From positions 1,119,001 through 1,183,000 of the forward strand of contig NZ_CP005083.1 in assembly GCF_001563265.1 (NCBI RefSeq): a stretch of DNA of 64,000 nucleotides, in the 5' to 3' direction. The notes below the pieces were generated by a model. It saw nothing but the letters and a program-made list of their open reading frames with translations, was not told the DNA's origin and did not search any database. Below are positions 36,082-45,373 of the stretch, in pieces. The position numbers were made by a program, and so were the translations under genes. Position 1 is the first letter of the stretch; every line of letters starts with the position of its first letter. The stretch comes from Sphingobium sp. TKS. Lineage in GTDB: Bacteria > Pseudomonadota > Alphaproteobacteria > Sphingomonadales > Sphingomonadaceae.

Positions 36082-37032
36082 TCAAAACTCGTCCGCAGCG
36101 TCTATCAGGGTTGTGAGCTTCCTCGGCGCCACCTCCCTCCAACTGCGCTCCAGCCGCTCGCTGATCTGGTCCCAGTCCGTGTCGCCCAGGTCGACGCGGA
36201 TGCCGACCCAGCCGTCACCGAAATAAGCGGGGCGGTAATAGCGGGCGGGGTCGCTTTCGATCAGCATCGCCTGTTCCTCGGGCGCGGTCGTCTTGACGAG
36301 GACGGCTATGATGCCGTCGCCATGATGATCCTGCGTGAAATAGGCGAATTTCTTGCCCTTCTCGATACCGAAGCAGGGCATGCCGTGGGAGGTGACCTCA
36401 TCCGTTTGCGGCAAGGCGAACACGCGTTCGCGCACCTTGCCCAGCAGCCATTCGGGCTGCCGTTCGCGGGTGACGAAATCGGCCAGGGTGCGGGAATAGA
36501 GCTGATGTTCGGCCATCAGGATGCGCGCGGCGAGACTGTCGGCGGTGTCGCCGGGCAGGATCGCGACTTCGGTCTGGCCCAGCACCGGGCCGTCGTCCAG
36601 TTCGGCGGTCACGATATGGACCGAGCAGCCCGCATGGCTGTCGCCCGCGTCGAGCGCTTTCTGGTGGGTATCGAGACCCTTATATTTGGGCAGCAGGCTG
36701 GGGTGGATGTTGAGCATCCGGCCTTCCCATCCGGCCACGAATTCCGGCGAGAGCAGGCGCATATAGCCCGCCAGCGCGACATATTCGGCGCCTGCCTTGC
36801 GCAGTTCGCCGTCGATGATCCGGTCGAATTCGGCGCGCTTCATCCCCTTGTGGCTCTGGCCGAAGGTCGCGATGCCCTCCGCAGCGGCGAGGGTCAGGCC
36901 GGGGGCTTCAGGATCGTTGGCCGCGACCAGCACGATCTCATAGGGGCAGGACGGGTGCTTGGCGGCGTAAAGCAACGCCGCCATGTTCGAACCGCGCCCG
37001 GAAATCAGAACGCCGACCTTGGCTTTTTGCAT
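36082..37032 (-). CDS. purN: Phosphoribosylglycinamide formyltransferase fused to a YjbR/MmcQ-like domain
   Basis: A 316-residue protein starting at 37032 (MQKAKVGVLISGRGSNMAAL). Residues ~1-195 are a full PurN: GAR-binding N-terminus, LAGYMRLLSPEFV, and the catalytic region MLNIHPSLLPKYKGLDTHQKAL with GCSVHIVTAELDDGP, which formylates GAR in purine synthesis. Residues ~200-316 (HGMPCFGIEKGKKFAYFTQD, RYYRPAYFGDGWVGIRVDLG, ISERLERSWREVAPRKL) resemble the small YjbR/MmcQ family that normally occurs alone. No stop separates them. It lies 4 bp downstream of purM, so the purMN pair is a tight operon. The function of the added domain is unknown. Confidence 0.88.
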   Translation of the reverse strand: MQKAKVGVLISGRGSNMAALLYAAKHPSCPYEIVLVAANDPEAPGLTLAAAEGIATFGQSHKGMKRAEFDRIIDGELRKAGAEYVALAGYMRLLSPEFVAGWEGRMLNIHPSLLPKYKGLDTHQKALDAGDSHAGCSVHIVTAELDDGPVLGQTEVAILPGDTADSLAARILMAEHQLYSRTLADFVTRERQPEWLLGKVRERVFALPQTDEVTSHGMPCFGIEKGKKFAYFTQDHHGDGIIAVLVKTTAPEEQAMLIESDPARYYRPAYFGDGWVGIRVDLGDTDWDQISERLERSWREVAPRKLTTLIDAADEF

Positions 37033-37036
37033 GAGG

Positions 37037-38131
37037 CTACCCCAGATGCGTGGCGGTCCAGTCGGCCTTGGCGCTCCATGTGCCTTGGCTTCCCTTGACC
37101 GTGCAGCCCTTTTCGCCCGCTTCCACGACACCGACGCGGACGACGGTTTCGCCTGCCGCTTCCAGCTCGGTGGTAACCGCGTCGGCGGCATCCGCATCGA
37201 CCGCCAGCACCATGCCGACGCCGCAGTTGAAGGTGCGCGCCATCTCCTCCGGCTCGATATGGCCCTGCGCCTGCAGGAAGGCCATCAGGCGCGGCTGTTC
37301 CCACGCGTCGGCATCGACCACGGCATGACAGCCGTCGGGCAGCACGCGCGGGATATTCTCCAGCAGGCCGCCGCCGGTGATATGGGCGAGGGCGTTGATT
37401 TGGCCAGCCCGCACCAGCGGCAACAGCGATTTCACGTAAATGCGCGTCGGCGCCATCAGCGCGTCGATCAGCAGCACTTCATTGTCGAAGATCGCCGGGC
37501 GGTCGAGCTTCCAGCCCTTGTCGGCAGCCAGGCGGCGCACCAGCGAGAAGCCGTTGGAATGCACGCCCGAGGAGGTGAGGCCGATCAGCACGTCACCCGC
37601 CTTGACCTTGTTGCCGGTCAGCGCCTGGGACCGCTCCACCGCTCCGACGCAGAAACCGGCGAGGTCATAGTCGCCCGGCGCATACATGCCCGGCATTTCC
37701 GCCGTTTCGCCGCCGATCAGCGCGCAGCCCGCTTGCTTGCAGCCTTCCGCTATGCCCGCGATCACGCGTTCGGCCACGCCGCTCTCCAGCTTGCCGGTGG
37801 CGTAATAGTCGAGGAAGAAAAGTGGCTCGGCGCCCTGTACGATCAGGTCGTTGGCGCACATGGCGACCAGGTCGATGCCCACGCCGTCATGGGCGTTGTG
37901 GTCGATGGCGAGCTTCAGCTTGGTGCCGACGCCGTCATTGGCCGCGACCAGCAGAGGGTCGTCATAGCCCGCCGCCTTCAGGTCGAAGAAACCGCCAAAG
38001 CCGCCCAGTTCGGCGTCGGCGCCGGGGCGGCGGGTGGCCTTGGCAAGCGGGGCGATGGCGCGGACCAGCGCATTGCCTGCGGCGATGTCGACGCCAGCCT
38101 TGGCGTAGCTATAGGATTCGGTGTCGCTCAT
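37037..38131 (-). CDS. purM: Phosphoribosylformylglycinamidine cyclo-ligase (AIR synthetase)
   Basis: A 364-residue enzyme that closes the imidazole ring of AIR in purine synthesis. [77 protein letters not shown] and [20 protein letters not shown] are typical. Start at 38131 gives the standard [13 protein letters not shown]. Its promoter region overlaps the divergent gene's 5' end. purN follows after 4 bp. Confidence 0.95.
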   Translation of the reverse strand: MSDTESYSYAKAGVDIAAGNALVRAIAPLAKATRRPGADAELGGFGGFFDLKAAGYDDPLLVAANDGVGTKLKLAIDHNAHDGVGIDLVAMCANDLIVQGAEPLFFLDYYATGKLESGVAERVIAGIAEGCKQAGCALIGGETAEMPGMYAPGDYDLAGFCVGAVERSQALTGNKVKAGDVLIGLTSSGVHSNGFSLVRRLAADKGWKLDRPAIFDNEVLLIDALMAPTRIYVKSLLPLVRAGQINALAHITGGGLLENIPRVLPDGCHAVVDADAWEQPRLMAFLQAQGHIEPEEMARTFNCGVGMVLAVDADAADAVTTELEAAGETVVRVGVVEAGEKGCTVKGSQGTWSAKADWTATHLG

Positions 38132-38174
38132 AAGGACGCGCCCTAGAACAAAGCTCAAGAAAACGGAACGGGAA

Positions 38175-39524
38175 ATGGGTTGCCGCTTGGCAGGGCAGGC
38201 AAATCTCGCCAAAAGGGCGCGCGTGAATGTGCCTCATGTCCTTCGTGGCCTGTCTTTTCGGCCTCTGAACCTGTTTCGCGTGCGCTCTCTTCGGGTGTTG
38301 GCGCGACCACTCCAGATTATGGGGGCGATCGCGCTCGGCCTCGCCGCAGCAGCGCTGGTGGCGCAGATGGAGGGGGAGCGCGGGGTTCCGCCGATCGCCA
38401 GCGGCGGCGACTTCCAGGTGAGCCATGTGAAGGTCGACGTCTTCGCCAAGGATGCCGACAGCGCGCGCAAGGCGGGCTGGCGTCTGGCGCAGCGGCGGGC
38501 CTGGCAGATGCTCTGGACGCGGACTCATGGCGGCACCGGAGTGCCCTCGCTCTCCGATTCGCAGTTGGAAGGCATGATCTCCGGAATTGAGATCGAATAT
38601 GAGCAGGCCGGGCCGAACCGCTATGTGGCGACGCTGGGGGTGATGTTCGACCGGGCGCGCACCGGGCAGTTGCTGGGCGTTACCGGCAGCAATGTGGTGC
38701 ATTCGCCGCCTTTGCTGGTGATCCCGGTGATGTGGGATGGCGGATCGGCCGTGTCCTATGAGCGCATCAATGAATGGCAGAAGGCCTGGGCGCGGTTCCG
38801 CACCGGCGACAGCGCGATCGATTATGTGCGCGTGGCGGGCTCGATCGCTGATCCGATCCTGCTGAACGCGGGGCAGATCGGGCGGCGCGGGCGGCTGTGG
38901 TGGCGGGTGCTGCTGGACCAATATGGCGCGGCCGACGTGGTGATTCCCATGGCCCGGCTGGATCGCCAATATCCCGGCGGCCCCGTGACCGGCACCTTCA
39001 CCGCGCGCTATGGCCCGGACAACAGCCTGATCGGCAGCTTTTCGCTCCGCGCCTCCAATGACAGCGCCATCCCGCAGATGCTGGATCAGGCGACGCAGCG
39101 GATCGACCAGCTTTACACGCAGGCGCTGAACGATGGCCGTCTGCGGCCCGATCCGTCGCTGATTATCGAGGAGCCGGTCGATCCTGACGCTCTGGCCATC
39201 GAAAATGCAGCCGATCTGCCGGTGGAAACCCTGGACGTGCCCACGCCGGCCGCCACGACCGGCAGCTTCTCGATTCAGTTCGACACGCCCGATGTCGGAT
39301 CGGTGGCGCAGGGCGAGGCGGCGCTGCGCTCCATCGCGGGAGTCCGTTCCGCCGCGACCAGCAGCCTGGCGCTCGGCGGCACCTCCGTCATGCAGGTGAG
39401 CTTCGACGGCACGGTCGATGCGCTGCGAGCGGCTTTGGCGGCGAAGGGTTATAGCGTCGCGGTGTCCGGCAATACGCTGCGCATCCGCCGCGCCGCTGCG
39501 ACGGGAGCCGCTCCGGCACAATGA
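38175..39524 (+). CDS. Conserved membrane-anchored protein with C-terminal HMA-like fold
   Basis: About 449 residues from ATG 38175; the true start is uncertain (GTG 38121 and 38223, ATG 38319 are alternatives). A hydrophobic helix ([17 protein letters not shown]) anchors the protein, and the rest is probably periplasmic. It contains a DUF2066-like region ([40 protein letters not shown]). The last ~80 residues ([40 protein letters not shown]) have the beta-alpha-beta layout of heavy-metal-associated domains but no CxxC, so metal binding is unlikely. It overlaps the next gene by 4 bp. Function unknown. Confidence 0.6.
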   Translation: MGCRLAGQANLAKRARVNVPHVLRGLSFRPLNLFRVRSLRVLARPLQIMGAIALGLAAAALVAQMEGERGVPPIASGGDFQVSHVKVDVFAKDADSARKAGWRLAQRRAWQMLWTRTHGGTGVPSLSDSQLEGMISGIEIEYEQAGPNRYVATLGVMFDRARTGQLLGVTGSNVVHSPPLLVIPVMWDGGSAVSYERINEWQKAWARFRTGDSAIDYVRVAGSIADPILLNAGQIGRRGRLWWRVLLDQYGAADVVIPMARLDRQYPGGPVTGTFTARYGPDNSLIGSFSLRASNDSAIPQMLDQATQRIDQLYTQALNDGRLRPDPSLIIEEPVDPDALAIENAADLPVETLDVPTPAATTGSFSIQFDTPDVGSVAQGEAALRSIAGVRSAATSSLALGGTSVMQVSFDGTVDALRAALAAKGYSVAVSGNTLRIRRAAATGAAPAQ

Positions 39525-40135
39525 GACAGATCAGCCTGCCGTTCGACCGGCCGGGCCAGGGAGCGGGCGACGAATTCCTGGTCAGCGAAGCCAACCGCAT
39601 CGCCGTTCGCCATCTGGAAAATTGGCAGGGCTGGCCGCTGGCGATCAGCGTGCTGACAGGGCCGCCTCTGTCGGGCCGCTCCACCCTGGGCCGCCATTTC
39701 GTCGCGATGAGCGGCGGCGCCGTGATCGACGACGCGCCTGGGCAGGACGAACAGATGCTGTTCAACGCCTGGAACGAGGCGCAGACGACGCGGCGGCCAT
39801 TGCTGATGATCGGTGACGTTCCGCCGGAGCAATGGCCGGTGGTGCTGCCCGATCTTCGCTCCCGCCTTGCCGCGGTGCCGCATGTCGCTTTGGAGGAACC
39901 GGACGAGGCGCTGGCCCATGCGCTGATCGAGCGGTCTTTCGTCGTCGCGGGCGCCAAATATGCCGCCGATCTGCCCGACTGGCTGCTGCGGCGGATTGAG
40001 CGCAGCTATGCGTCGATCGCAGCGGTCACGCGGCTGCTGGACGAGGCCGCATTGTCATCCGGGCGTAAGATTTCTATCGCTATGGCGAAAGATGTCCTGC
40101 AAGGCGCGGGATTTTTGCCTATAGTCCCGGACTGA
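39521..40135 (+). CDS. hdaA: HdaA-like DnaA-related regulator
   Basis: A 204-residue DnaA-ATPase-like protein without the DnaA DNA-binding domain: QISLPFDRPGQGAGDEFLVS carries the N-terminal clamp-binding type QxSLPF motif found in Hda proteins, which link the beta clamp to DnaA-ATP hydrolysis. The Walker A loop reads GPPLSGRSTL, with Arg where the usual Lys stands; VIDDAP takes the Walker B place. Sensor-like helices (WLLRRIERSYASIAAVTRLL) follow. The clamp motif supports a role in turning off replication initiation; the altered Walker A suggests weak nucleotide binding. Co-translated with the preceding membrane protein. Confidence 0.75.
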   Translation: MRQISLPFDRPGQGAGDEFLVSEANRIAVRHLENWQGWPLAISVLTGPPLSGRSTLGRHFVAMSGGAVIDDAPGQDEQMLFNAWNEAQTTRRPLLMIGDVPPEQWPVVLPDLRSRLAAVPHVALEEPDEALAHALIERSFVVAGAKYAADLPDWLLRRIERSYASIAAVTRLLDEAALSSGRKISIAMAKDVLQGAGFLPIVPD

Positions 40136-40165
40136 CCATCCGGTTCTGAAAAATATGAGAGATAT

Positions 40166-42304
40166 GTGGCCGAAGCTGACCCCTCCGCCAGCCTGACCCT
40201 GCCCGGCGACCGCTATTTCAACCGGGAGCTGTCCTGGCTGGCTTTCAACCAGCGCGTGCTGGAGGAAGCGATGAACCGGGCGCATCCCCTGCTGGAGCGC
40301 CTGCGGTTCCTGTCGATTTCCGGAGCCAATCTGGATGAGTTCTTTTCCGTACGCGTGGCGGGCCTTAAGGGTCAGCAGTTGCAGGATGTCGACATGCGCT
40401 CCGCCGATGGGCTGACCCCGGCGCAGCAACTGGCCGCCATTACCGATGAAACCGCCCGGCTGATGGGTGCGCAGCAGAAGGTCTGGGGCGCACTGCACGG
40501 CGAACTGGGGAAGGTGGGGATCGAAGTCATCGGCCCATCCAGCGCGCTCGACCCGAGCTGCGAGAATTGGCTGCGGGAGCATTTCCTGACGCAAGTCTTC
40601 CCGATCCTGACGCCGCAGGCGCTGGACCCGGCGCATCCCTTCCCCTTCATCCCCAATCAGGGGCTGTCGATCGTCTTCGATCTGGAACGGTTGTCGGACA
40701 AGGAATCGATTCGCGAACTGGTGATGATCCCGTCCTCGCTCGCCCGCTTCGTGCGGATGCCGGGGGAAACGGCGCGCTATATGGCGCTGGAGGCGGTGAT
40801 CCGGCGCTTTTCCGCCGATCTCTTCCCCGGTTATCGGGTGCGCAACAGCGGTGTGTTCCGCATCATCCGCGACAGCGATATCGAGATCGAGGAAGAGGCG
40901 GAGGATCTAGTCCGCTATTTCCGCAGCGCGATCAAGCGCCGGCGGCGGGGCCGTGTGATCCGCATGGAGATAGAGGAGCGCATCCCCGAGCCGGTCGAGG
41001 AGATGTTGCAGGACATGCTCCAGGGCCATGAGGCGATCATCGCGGAGGTGGAGGGGTTCGTCGGGATCGGTGACCTGAGCGGGATTGTCGAAGAGGACCG
41101 GCCCGACCTGAAATTCGAGCCCTATGCCCCGCGCTTTCCGGAGCGCATCCGCGAATATGGCGGGGATTGCTTTGCCGCGATCCGGGCGAAGGACATTGTC
41201 GTCCATCATCCCTACGAAGCCTTCGACGTGGTTGTTTCGTTTCTGAAACAGGCGGCATCCGACCCCGATGTGGTCGCGATCAAGCAGACGCTCTACCGCG
41301 CGGGCAAGCAGTCCGCGATCATCCGCGCCCTGATCGACGCGGCGGAGGCGGGCAAGTCGGTGACCGCCGTGGTGGAACTCAAGGCCCGCTTCGATGAGGA
41401 GCAGAATCTGATGTGGGCCGACGCGCTGGAACGCGCGGGCGTGCAGGTGGTCTATGGCTTCATCGACTGGAAGACCCACGCCAAGGTGTCGATGATCGTC
41501 CGGCGCGAAGGCGGGCAGTTCCGCAGCTACTGCCATTTCGGCACGGGCAATTATCATCCGGTGACGGCGCGCATCTATACCGATTTGAGCTTCTTCACGG
41601 CTGACCCGGCCTATAGTCGCGATGCGGCGGCGTTGTTCAACTACATCACCGGCTATGTCGAACCGCAGCGGCTGGAAAAGCTGGTCATGTCGCCCCGCGA
41701 CCTGCGCAATCGCCTGTGCGAGCTGATCGATGCGGAGATCGAGCATGTCCGGGCCGGGCGGCCGGGAACCATCTGGGCGAAGATGAATTCGCTGGTGGAC
41801 CCGGCGATCATGGAAAAGCTTTATGCGGCGAGCAATGCGGGCGTGCAGATCGAACTCATCGTGCGGGGCATTTGCTGCCTGCGGCCGGGCGTTCCGGGCA
41901 TGTCGGAGAATATCCGGGTGAAGTCGGTGGTCGGCCGCTTCCTGGAACATAGCCGCATCACCGTGTTCGGCAATGGCAAGGCGCTGCCGAACAATGGCGC
42001 CAAGGTATATATCAGCTCGGCCGACTGGATGCCGCGCAATTTCGACCGGCGCGTGGAGTTTCTGGCGCCGGTCGAGAATCCGACCGTGCACGACCAGATT
42101 CTCGACCAGGTGATGGTCGCCAACCTGATCGACACCGAGCAGAGCTGGGAACTGGATTGCGACGGCCAATATCATCGGGTCGAGGCGACCGACCGGCCGT
42201 TCAACCTGCACCGCTATTTCATGACCAACCCATCGCTGTCGGGCCGCGGCGCGTCGCTGGACAGCGGGGCGGTGCCGACCCTTCGCCTGCGCGGGCGGGC
42301 CTGA
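40166..42304 (+). CDS. ppk1: Polyphosphate kinase 1
   Basis: A 712-residue enzyme that polymerises the gamma-phosphate of ATP into polyphosphate, reversibly. All four domains are recognisable: N domain (RYFNRELSWLAFNQRVLEEA), head domain, and C1/C2 with the phosphohistidine loop (YCHFGTGNYHPVTARIYTDL) and NGKALPNNGAKVYISSADWM. GTG start at 40166 (MAEADPSASLTLPGDRYF). ppx follows 5 bp downstream, the usual pairing of synthesis and degradation. hdaA lies 30 bp upstream, so a longer operon from 38175 to 43824 is likely. Confidence 0.96.
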   Translation: MAEADPSASLTLPGDRYFNRELSWLAFNQRVLEEAMNRAHPLLERLRFLSISGANLDEFFSVRVAGLKGQQLQDVDMRSADGLTPAQQLAAITDETARLMGAQQKVWGALHGELGKVGIEVIGPSSALDPSCENWLREHFLTQVFPILTPQALDPAHPFPFIPNQGLSIVFDLERLSDKESIRELVMIPSSLARFVRMPGETARYMALEAVIRRFSADLFPGYRVRNSGVFRIIRDSDIEIEEEAEDLVRYFRSAIKRRRRGRVIRMEIEERIPEPVEEMLQDMLQGHEAIIAEVEGFVGIGDLSGIVEEDRPDLKFEPYAPRFPERIREYGGDCFAAIRAKDIVVHHPYEAFDVVVSFLKQAASDPDVVAIKQTLYRAGKQSAIIRALIDAAEAGKSVTAVVELKARFDEEQNLMWADALERAGVQVVYGFIDWKTHAKVSMIVRREGGQFRSYCHFGTGNYHPVTARIYTDLSFFTADPAYSRDAAALFNYITGYVEPQRLEKLVMSPRDLRNRLCELIDAEIEHVRAGRPGTIWAKMNSLVDPAIMEKLYAASNAGVQIELIVRGICCLRPGVPGMSENIRVKSVVGRFLEHSRITVFGNGKALPNNGAKVYISSADWMPRNFDRRVEFLAPVENPTVHDQILDQVMVANLIDTEQSWELDCDGQYHRVEATDRPFNLHRYFMTNPSLSGRGASLDSGAVPTLRLRGRA

Positions 42305-42309
42305 GGTCC

Positions 42310-43824
42310 ATGAATTCCATGCTGAGCCAGGTCCGGGCGCTCGCCCCCGGCATGGCGACGTCGCCGCAGCAGGCCAAGGCGCGCACGGCGATCATCGACA
42401 TCGGCTCCAACAGCGTGCGTCTGGTCGTTTATGACGGGCCGCGCCGCATTCCCTTCATCCTCTTCAACGAGAAGGTGATGGCGGGGCTGGGCGCGTCGCT
42501 GGGCAAGACCGGGCGAATCGAGCCGGAGGCGATGGACCGGGGTCTGCGGGCCGTGGGCCGCTTCGCCCATCTCTGCCGCGAAATGGAGGTGCAGGAGGTG
42601 CGCTGCGTCGCCACTGCGGCTGTCCGGGATGCGGACAATGGCGACGAGTTCATCCAGCGTGCAAAGGCCATGGGGCTGGACGTCGAGCTGCTGTCGGGTG
42701 GGCAGGAGGCGATCGCGGCGGCGCATGGCGTGCTGTCGGGCATTCCCGGAGCGGACGGCATCGTCGGGGATCTGGGCGGCGGCAGCCTGGAACTCGCCCG
42801 TATTCGCGATGGCGCGGTGCATGAGACGGTCTCGCTGCCGCTGGGCGTGCTGCGCCTGCCGCAGATCCGGGCCAAGGGGCCGGCCGTGCTGGAGCGGCTG
42901 GTCAAGAAGATGCTGGTCAAGGCGGGATGGGACGCGCCCGCGGACCTGCCCTTCTACATGGTCGGCGGGTCGTGGCGCGCGCTGGCGCGATTCGACATGG
43001 AACTCACCCAATTCCCGCTGCCGGTGGTGCATCAATATGATATGCCTGCCGGGCGCGCCGAACAGTTGACGCGCATCGTGTCCCATGTCGGCAAGGCGCG
43101 GTTCAAGGATATTCCCCAGATCACCGGATCGCGCGTGCCGACCCTGCCCAACGCGGCGGCGCTGCTGTCAGTGATCGTGCGGCAGTTGAAGTCGAGCCGG
43201 CTGGTGGTGTCGGCTTACGGTCTGCGCGAAGGGTTGCTGTTCAGCGATCTGCCTTCGGACATTCAGGCGCACGATCCGCTGCTGATCGCGGCCGAGGCGG
43301 AGGGGGAGGCGCAGGGCCGCTTCGCCGGTCATGGCGACATGATCGAACGCTGGATCGCGCCCCTGTTCCTGGAGGACGGCAGCGCATGGCGCCGGATAAG
43401 GCGGGCGGCTTGCCTGCTGGCGGATGTCGGCTGGCGCGCCAATCCCGATTTCCGGTCGGAACGGGGGGTCGAGATCGCACTGCACAGCAATTGGGTGGGC
43501 ATCACCGCGGCCGAGCGAGCGATGCTGGCGCAGGCGCTGCACAGCAATTTCGGCGGCGGCGTGTCGACGCCGCCCGGGATCGAGCGGCTGGCTTCGCCCG
43601 AAGCGCTGCAGCGCGCTACCTTATGGGGGCTGGCCATCCGATTGGGCCAGCGGCTTTCCGGCGGGGTCGAAGGGCCGCTGCTCGCCTCCCGGCTGGAGAT
43701 GGAGGGCAATGTGCTCGAACTGCGGTTGCGGGGCGTGGACGCCGATCTGTTCGGGGAAGCGGTGGAGCGGCGGCAGCGTCAACTCGCGCAGGCCATGGGC
43801 GTGAAGTACCGCCTGGCTTGGTAG
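42310..43824 (+). CDS. ppx: Exopolyphosphatase (Ppx/GppA family)
   Basis: A 504-residue ASKHA-fold phosphatase that removes terminal phosphate from polyphosphate and in some members converts pppGpp to ppGpp. AIIDIGSNSVRLVVYDGPRR (phosphate loop 1), VATAAVRDADNGDEF, LSGGQEAIAAAHGVLSG and IVGDLGGGSLELARIRDG (loop 2) are diagnostic; the C-terminal ~190 residues are the helical HD-like domain. Start at ATG 42310, 5 bp after ppk1; the same frame extends further upstream inside ppk1 but without homology. Confidence 0.94.
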   Translation: MNSMLSQVRALAPGMATSPQQAKARTAIIDIGSNSVRLVVYDGPRRIPFILFNEKVMAGLGASLGKTGRIEPEAMDRGLRAVGRFAHLCREMEVQEVRCVATAAVRDADNGDEFIQRAKAMGLDVELLSGGQEAIAAAHGVLSGIPGADGIVGDLGGGSLELARIRDGAVHETVSLPLGVLRLPQIRAKGPAVLERLVKKMLVKAGWDAPADLPFYMVGGSWRALARFDMELTQFPLPVVHQYDMPAGRAEQLTRIVSHVGKARFKDIPQITGSRVPTLPNAAALLSVIVRQLKSSRLVVSAYGLREGLLFSDLPSDIQAHDPLLIAAEAEGEAQGRFAGHGDMIERWIAPLFLEDGSAWRRIRRAACLLADVGWRANPDFRSERGVEIALHSNWVGITAAERAMLAQALHSNFGGGVSTPPGIERLASPEALQRATLWGLAIRLGQRLSGGVEGPLLASRLEMEGNVLELRLRGVDADLFGEAVERRQRQLAQAMGVKYRLAW

Positions 43825-43909
43825 GGATTGGGTGGAGAGAGCGGGCTGGTTGGTCGGAGCAGGTATCATTTAGTGGCGGCAATTGGCCATTGGCAGCCAT
43901 TGAGCGCAT

Positions 43910-43997
43910 CCGTGTTCCTGCGAAGGCAGGAACCCAGTTCCGCCGCTTGTGGATCATCGCGCCGTAGGAACTAGGCTCCTGCCTTCGCAGGAGCATG
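43910..43997. repeat. Paired palindromic intergenic repeat
   Basis: CCGTGTTCCTGCGAAGGCAG at the left and GGCTCCTGCCTTCGCAGGAG at the right, inverted with a ~35-bp spacer containing a shorter palindrome. Same family as 35989-36058 and 59270-59331. Confidence 0.85.
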
Positions 43998-44093
43998 ATG
44001 TGTTTCTAGAGCATCGTGCGGAAAAGTGGGAACCGATTTTCCGCTTAAAACGATGCGACAACAAGGAATTAGAGCGCGCGCCCTGCGTCTGAT

Positions 44094-45281
44094 CACCGTA
44101 CACGACAGAGTGTCGAAGGGCGGCATGATGTGCTTGAACTGAAGATTCTCGACCAAGAGGATCTACGATGTTCACAGCTTGTCATGCCGCCCTGATGAAG
44201 ACGTTATGCCGCCAGTTCAGGCTGGGCAAGAGCCGGCTTGAAACATTGGCGGTGCTTGTGATGGCGCTTGCGCAATCGCGGACAGTGAACCTGACACATC
44301 TGGCCTGTCATTTGCCCGGGCAAGCAACGCACGCTTCGGGCTATCGCCGACTGCAGCGCTTTTTCCAGCACGTTCAACTGGAATCGGATCGGCTGGCGCT
44401 GCTCGTGGTGAGCATGCTCAATCTGTCCCGCAAGAAATGCCTGGTACTCGATCGGACCAACTGGAAGATCGGCTCGACCGACGTCAACATCCTCATGCTG
44501 GCGATCGTGACGCGCCGTTTCCGAGTGCCGTTGCTGTGGAGCATGATCGGACATCAGGGCTGTTCCGATACCGATCAGCGCATTGCCTTGATGCAGCGCT
44601 ATCTGGCCCTGTTTCCCGCTGCTTCAATCGAACTGCTGCTCGCCGACCGCGAGTTCATCGGCGCACAGTGGATGGATTTCCTCAATGAAAACAATATTCC
44701 CTTTGCGATCCGCCTGAAGGAAGACATGACCCTCAACCTGGCTAACGGCACAACATGGTCGTTCCGCACGCTCTTGCGGCGAAAGCGGGTGGGCGGAACG
44801 GCAATATGGGAAGGGCGGCTCAATGGAACGACAGGCGCCACCAGCCAGCCACTGCGGATCGCCGCAAAACGCTTGGCCGACAAGCAGGTTTTGATCGTCG
44901 CGACCAACCAGCCGGAGGCAAGGCAGGCTCTCAATCTCTACCGCAGGCGCTGGGGCATCGAATGCCTCTTCGGTGACGCCAAAACCCGCGGTCTCAACCT
45001 GGAAGACACCCGCATCAAAAACCCACGCAAGCTCGACTGTCTGCTCGTCGTCGTCACCCTCGCTATAATCTGGGCATATCGATGCGCCACCCGCGTCATG
45101 GGCATGAAAGCCATCCCGCGCAAAACCCATGGGCGACGCCAAAAATCATGGTTCCGGCTCGGCTTCGACAGCCTCAGGCAATGGATTATCAACGATCAAC
45201 CCAAAGCCGCCTCCGCATGGAGCGACGCCGCTCCCATACGGCTACTCATTCCGCTCCATTCCCGATGAGTCGTGTACGGTG
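44094..45281 (+). mobile_element. IS4-family insertion sequence (1188 bp)
   Basis: Perfect 13-bp terminal inverted repeats CACCGTACACGAC (44094-44106) and GTCGTGTACGGTG (45269-45281), flanked by an exact 9-bp duplication GCGTCTGAT (44085-44093 and 45282-45290). This is within the 9-12 bp range for the IS4 family. The single transposase gene is intact. Confidence 0.92.
44168..45268 (+). CDS. IS4-family DDE transposase
   Basis: A 366-residue transposase. First Asp in CLVLDRTNWKIGSTD (IS4-type DRTxW), second in ELLLADREFIGAQW, and the Y-(2)-R-(3)-E-(6)-K signature in YRRRWGIECLFGDAKTRGLN. The N-terminus (LETLAVLVMALAQSRTVNLT, ASGYRRLQRFFQHV) is the usual IS4 helical domain. Start ATG 44168 with GAGGAT upstream. 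The frame is complete, so transposition competence is plausible. Confidence 0.93.
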   Translation: MFTACHAALMKTLCRQFRLGKSRLETLAVLVMALAQSRTVNLTHLACHLPGQATHASGYRRLQRFFQHVQLESDRLALLVVSMLNLSRKKCLVLDRTNWKIGSTDVNILMLAIVTRRFRVPLLWSMIGHQGCSDTDQRIALMQRYLALFPAASIELLLADREFIGAQWMDFLNENNIPFAIRLKEDMTLNLANGTTWSFRTLLRRKRVGGTAIWEGRLNGTTGATSQPLRIAAKRLADKQVLIVATNQPEARQALNLYRRRWGIECLFGDAKTRGLNLEDTRIKNPRKLDCLLVVVTLAIIWAYRCATRVMGMKAIPRKTHGRRQKSWFRLGFDSLRQWIINDQPKAASAWSDAAPIRLLIPLHSR

Positions 45282-45373
45282 GCGTCTGATTTAGCGCAGC
45301 GCGCTCTAGGAAACGGTGCGAGTAGACCGTCCGCCTTCCACCCTCATCCCGCCTTCCACTCGTCCGGAATGCC

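Larger units (their letters stand above)
44006..45309. repeat. Alphaproteobacterial intergenic repeat, interrupted by IS4
   Basis: The left part (44006-44093) begins CTAGAGCATCGTGCGGAAAA and continues through a GTGGGAACCGATTTTCCGC hairpin to GCGCCCTGCGTCTGAT. The right part (45282-45309) is GCGTCTGATTTAGCGCAGCG ending CGCTCTAG. Without the IS and one copy of the 9-bp duplication, a 107-bp element bounded by CTAGAGC and GCTCTAG is restored. A partial relative is at 17406-17444. Confidence 0.75.
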
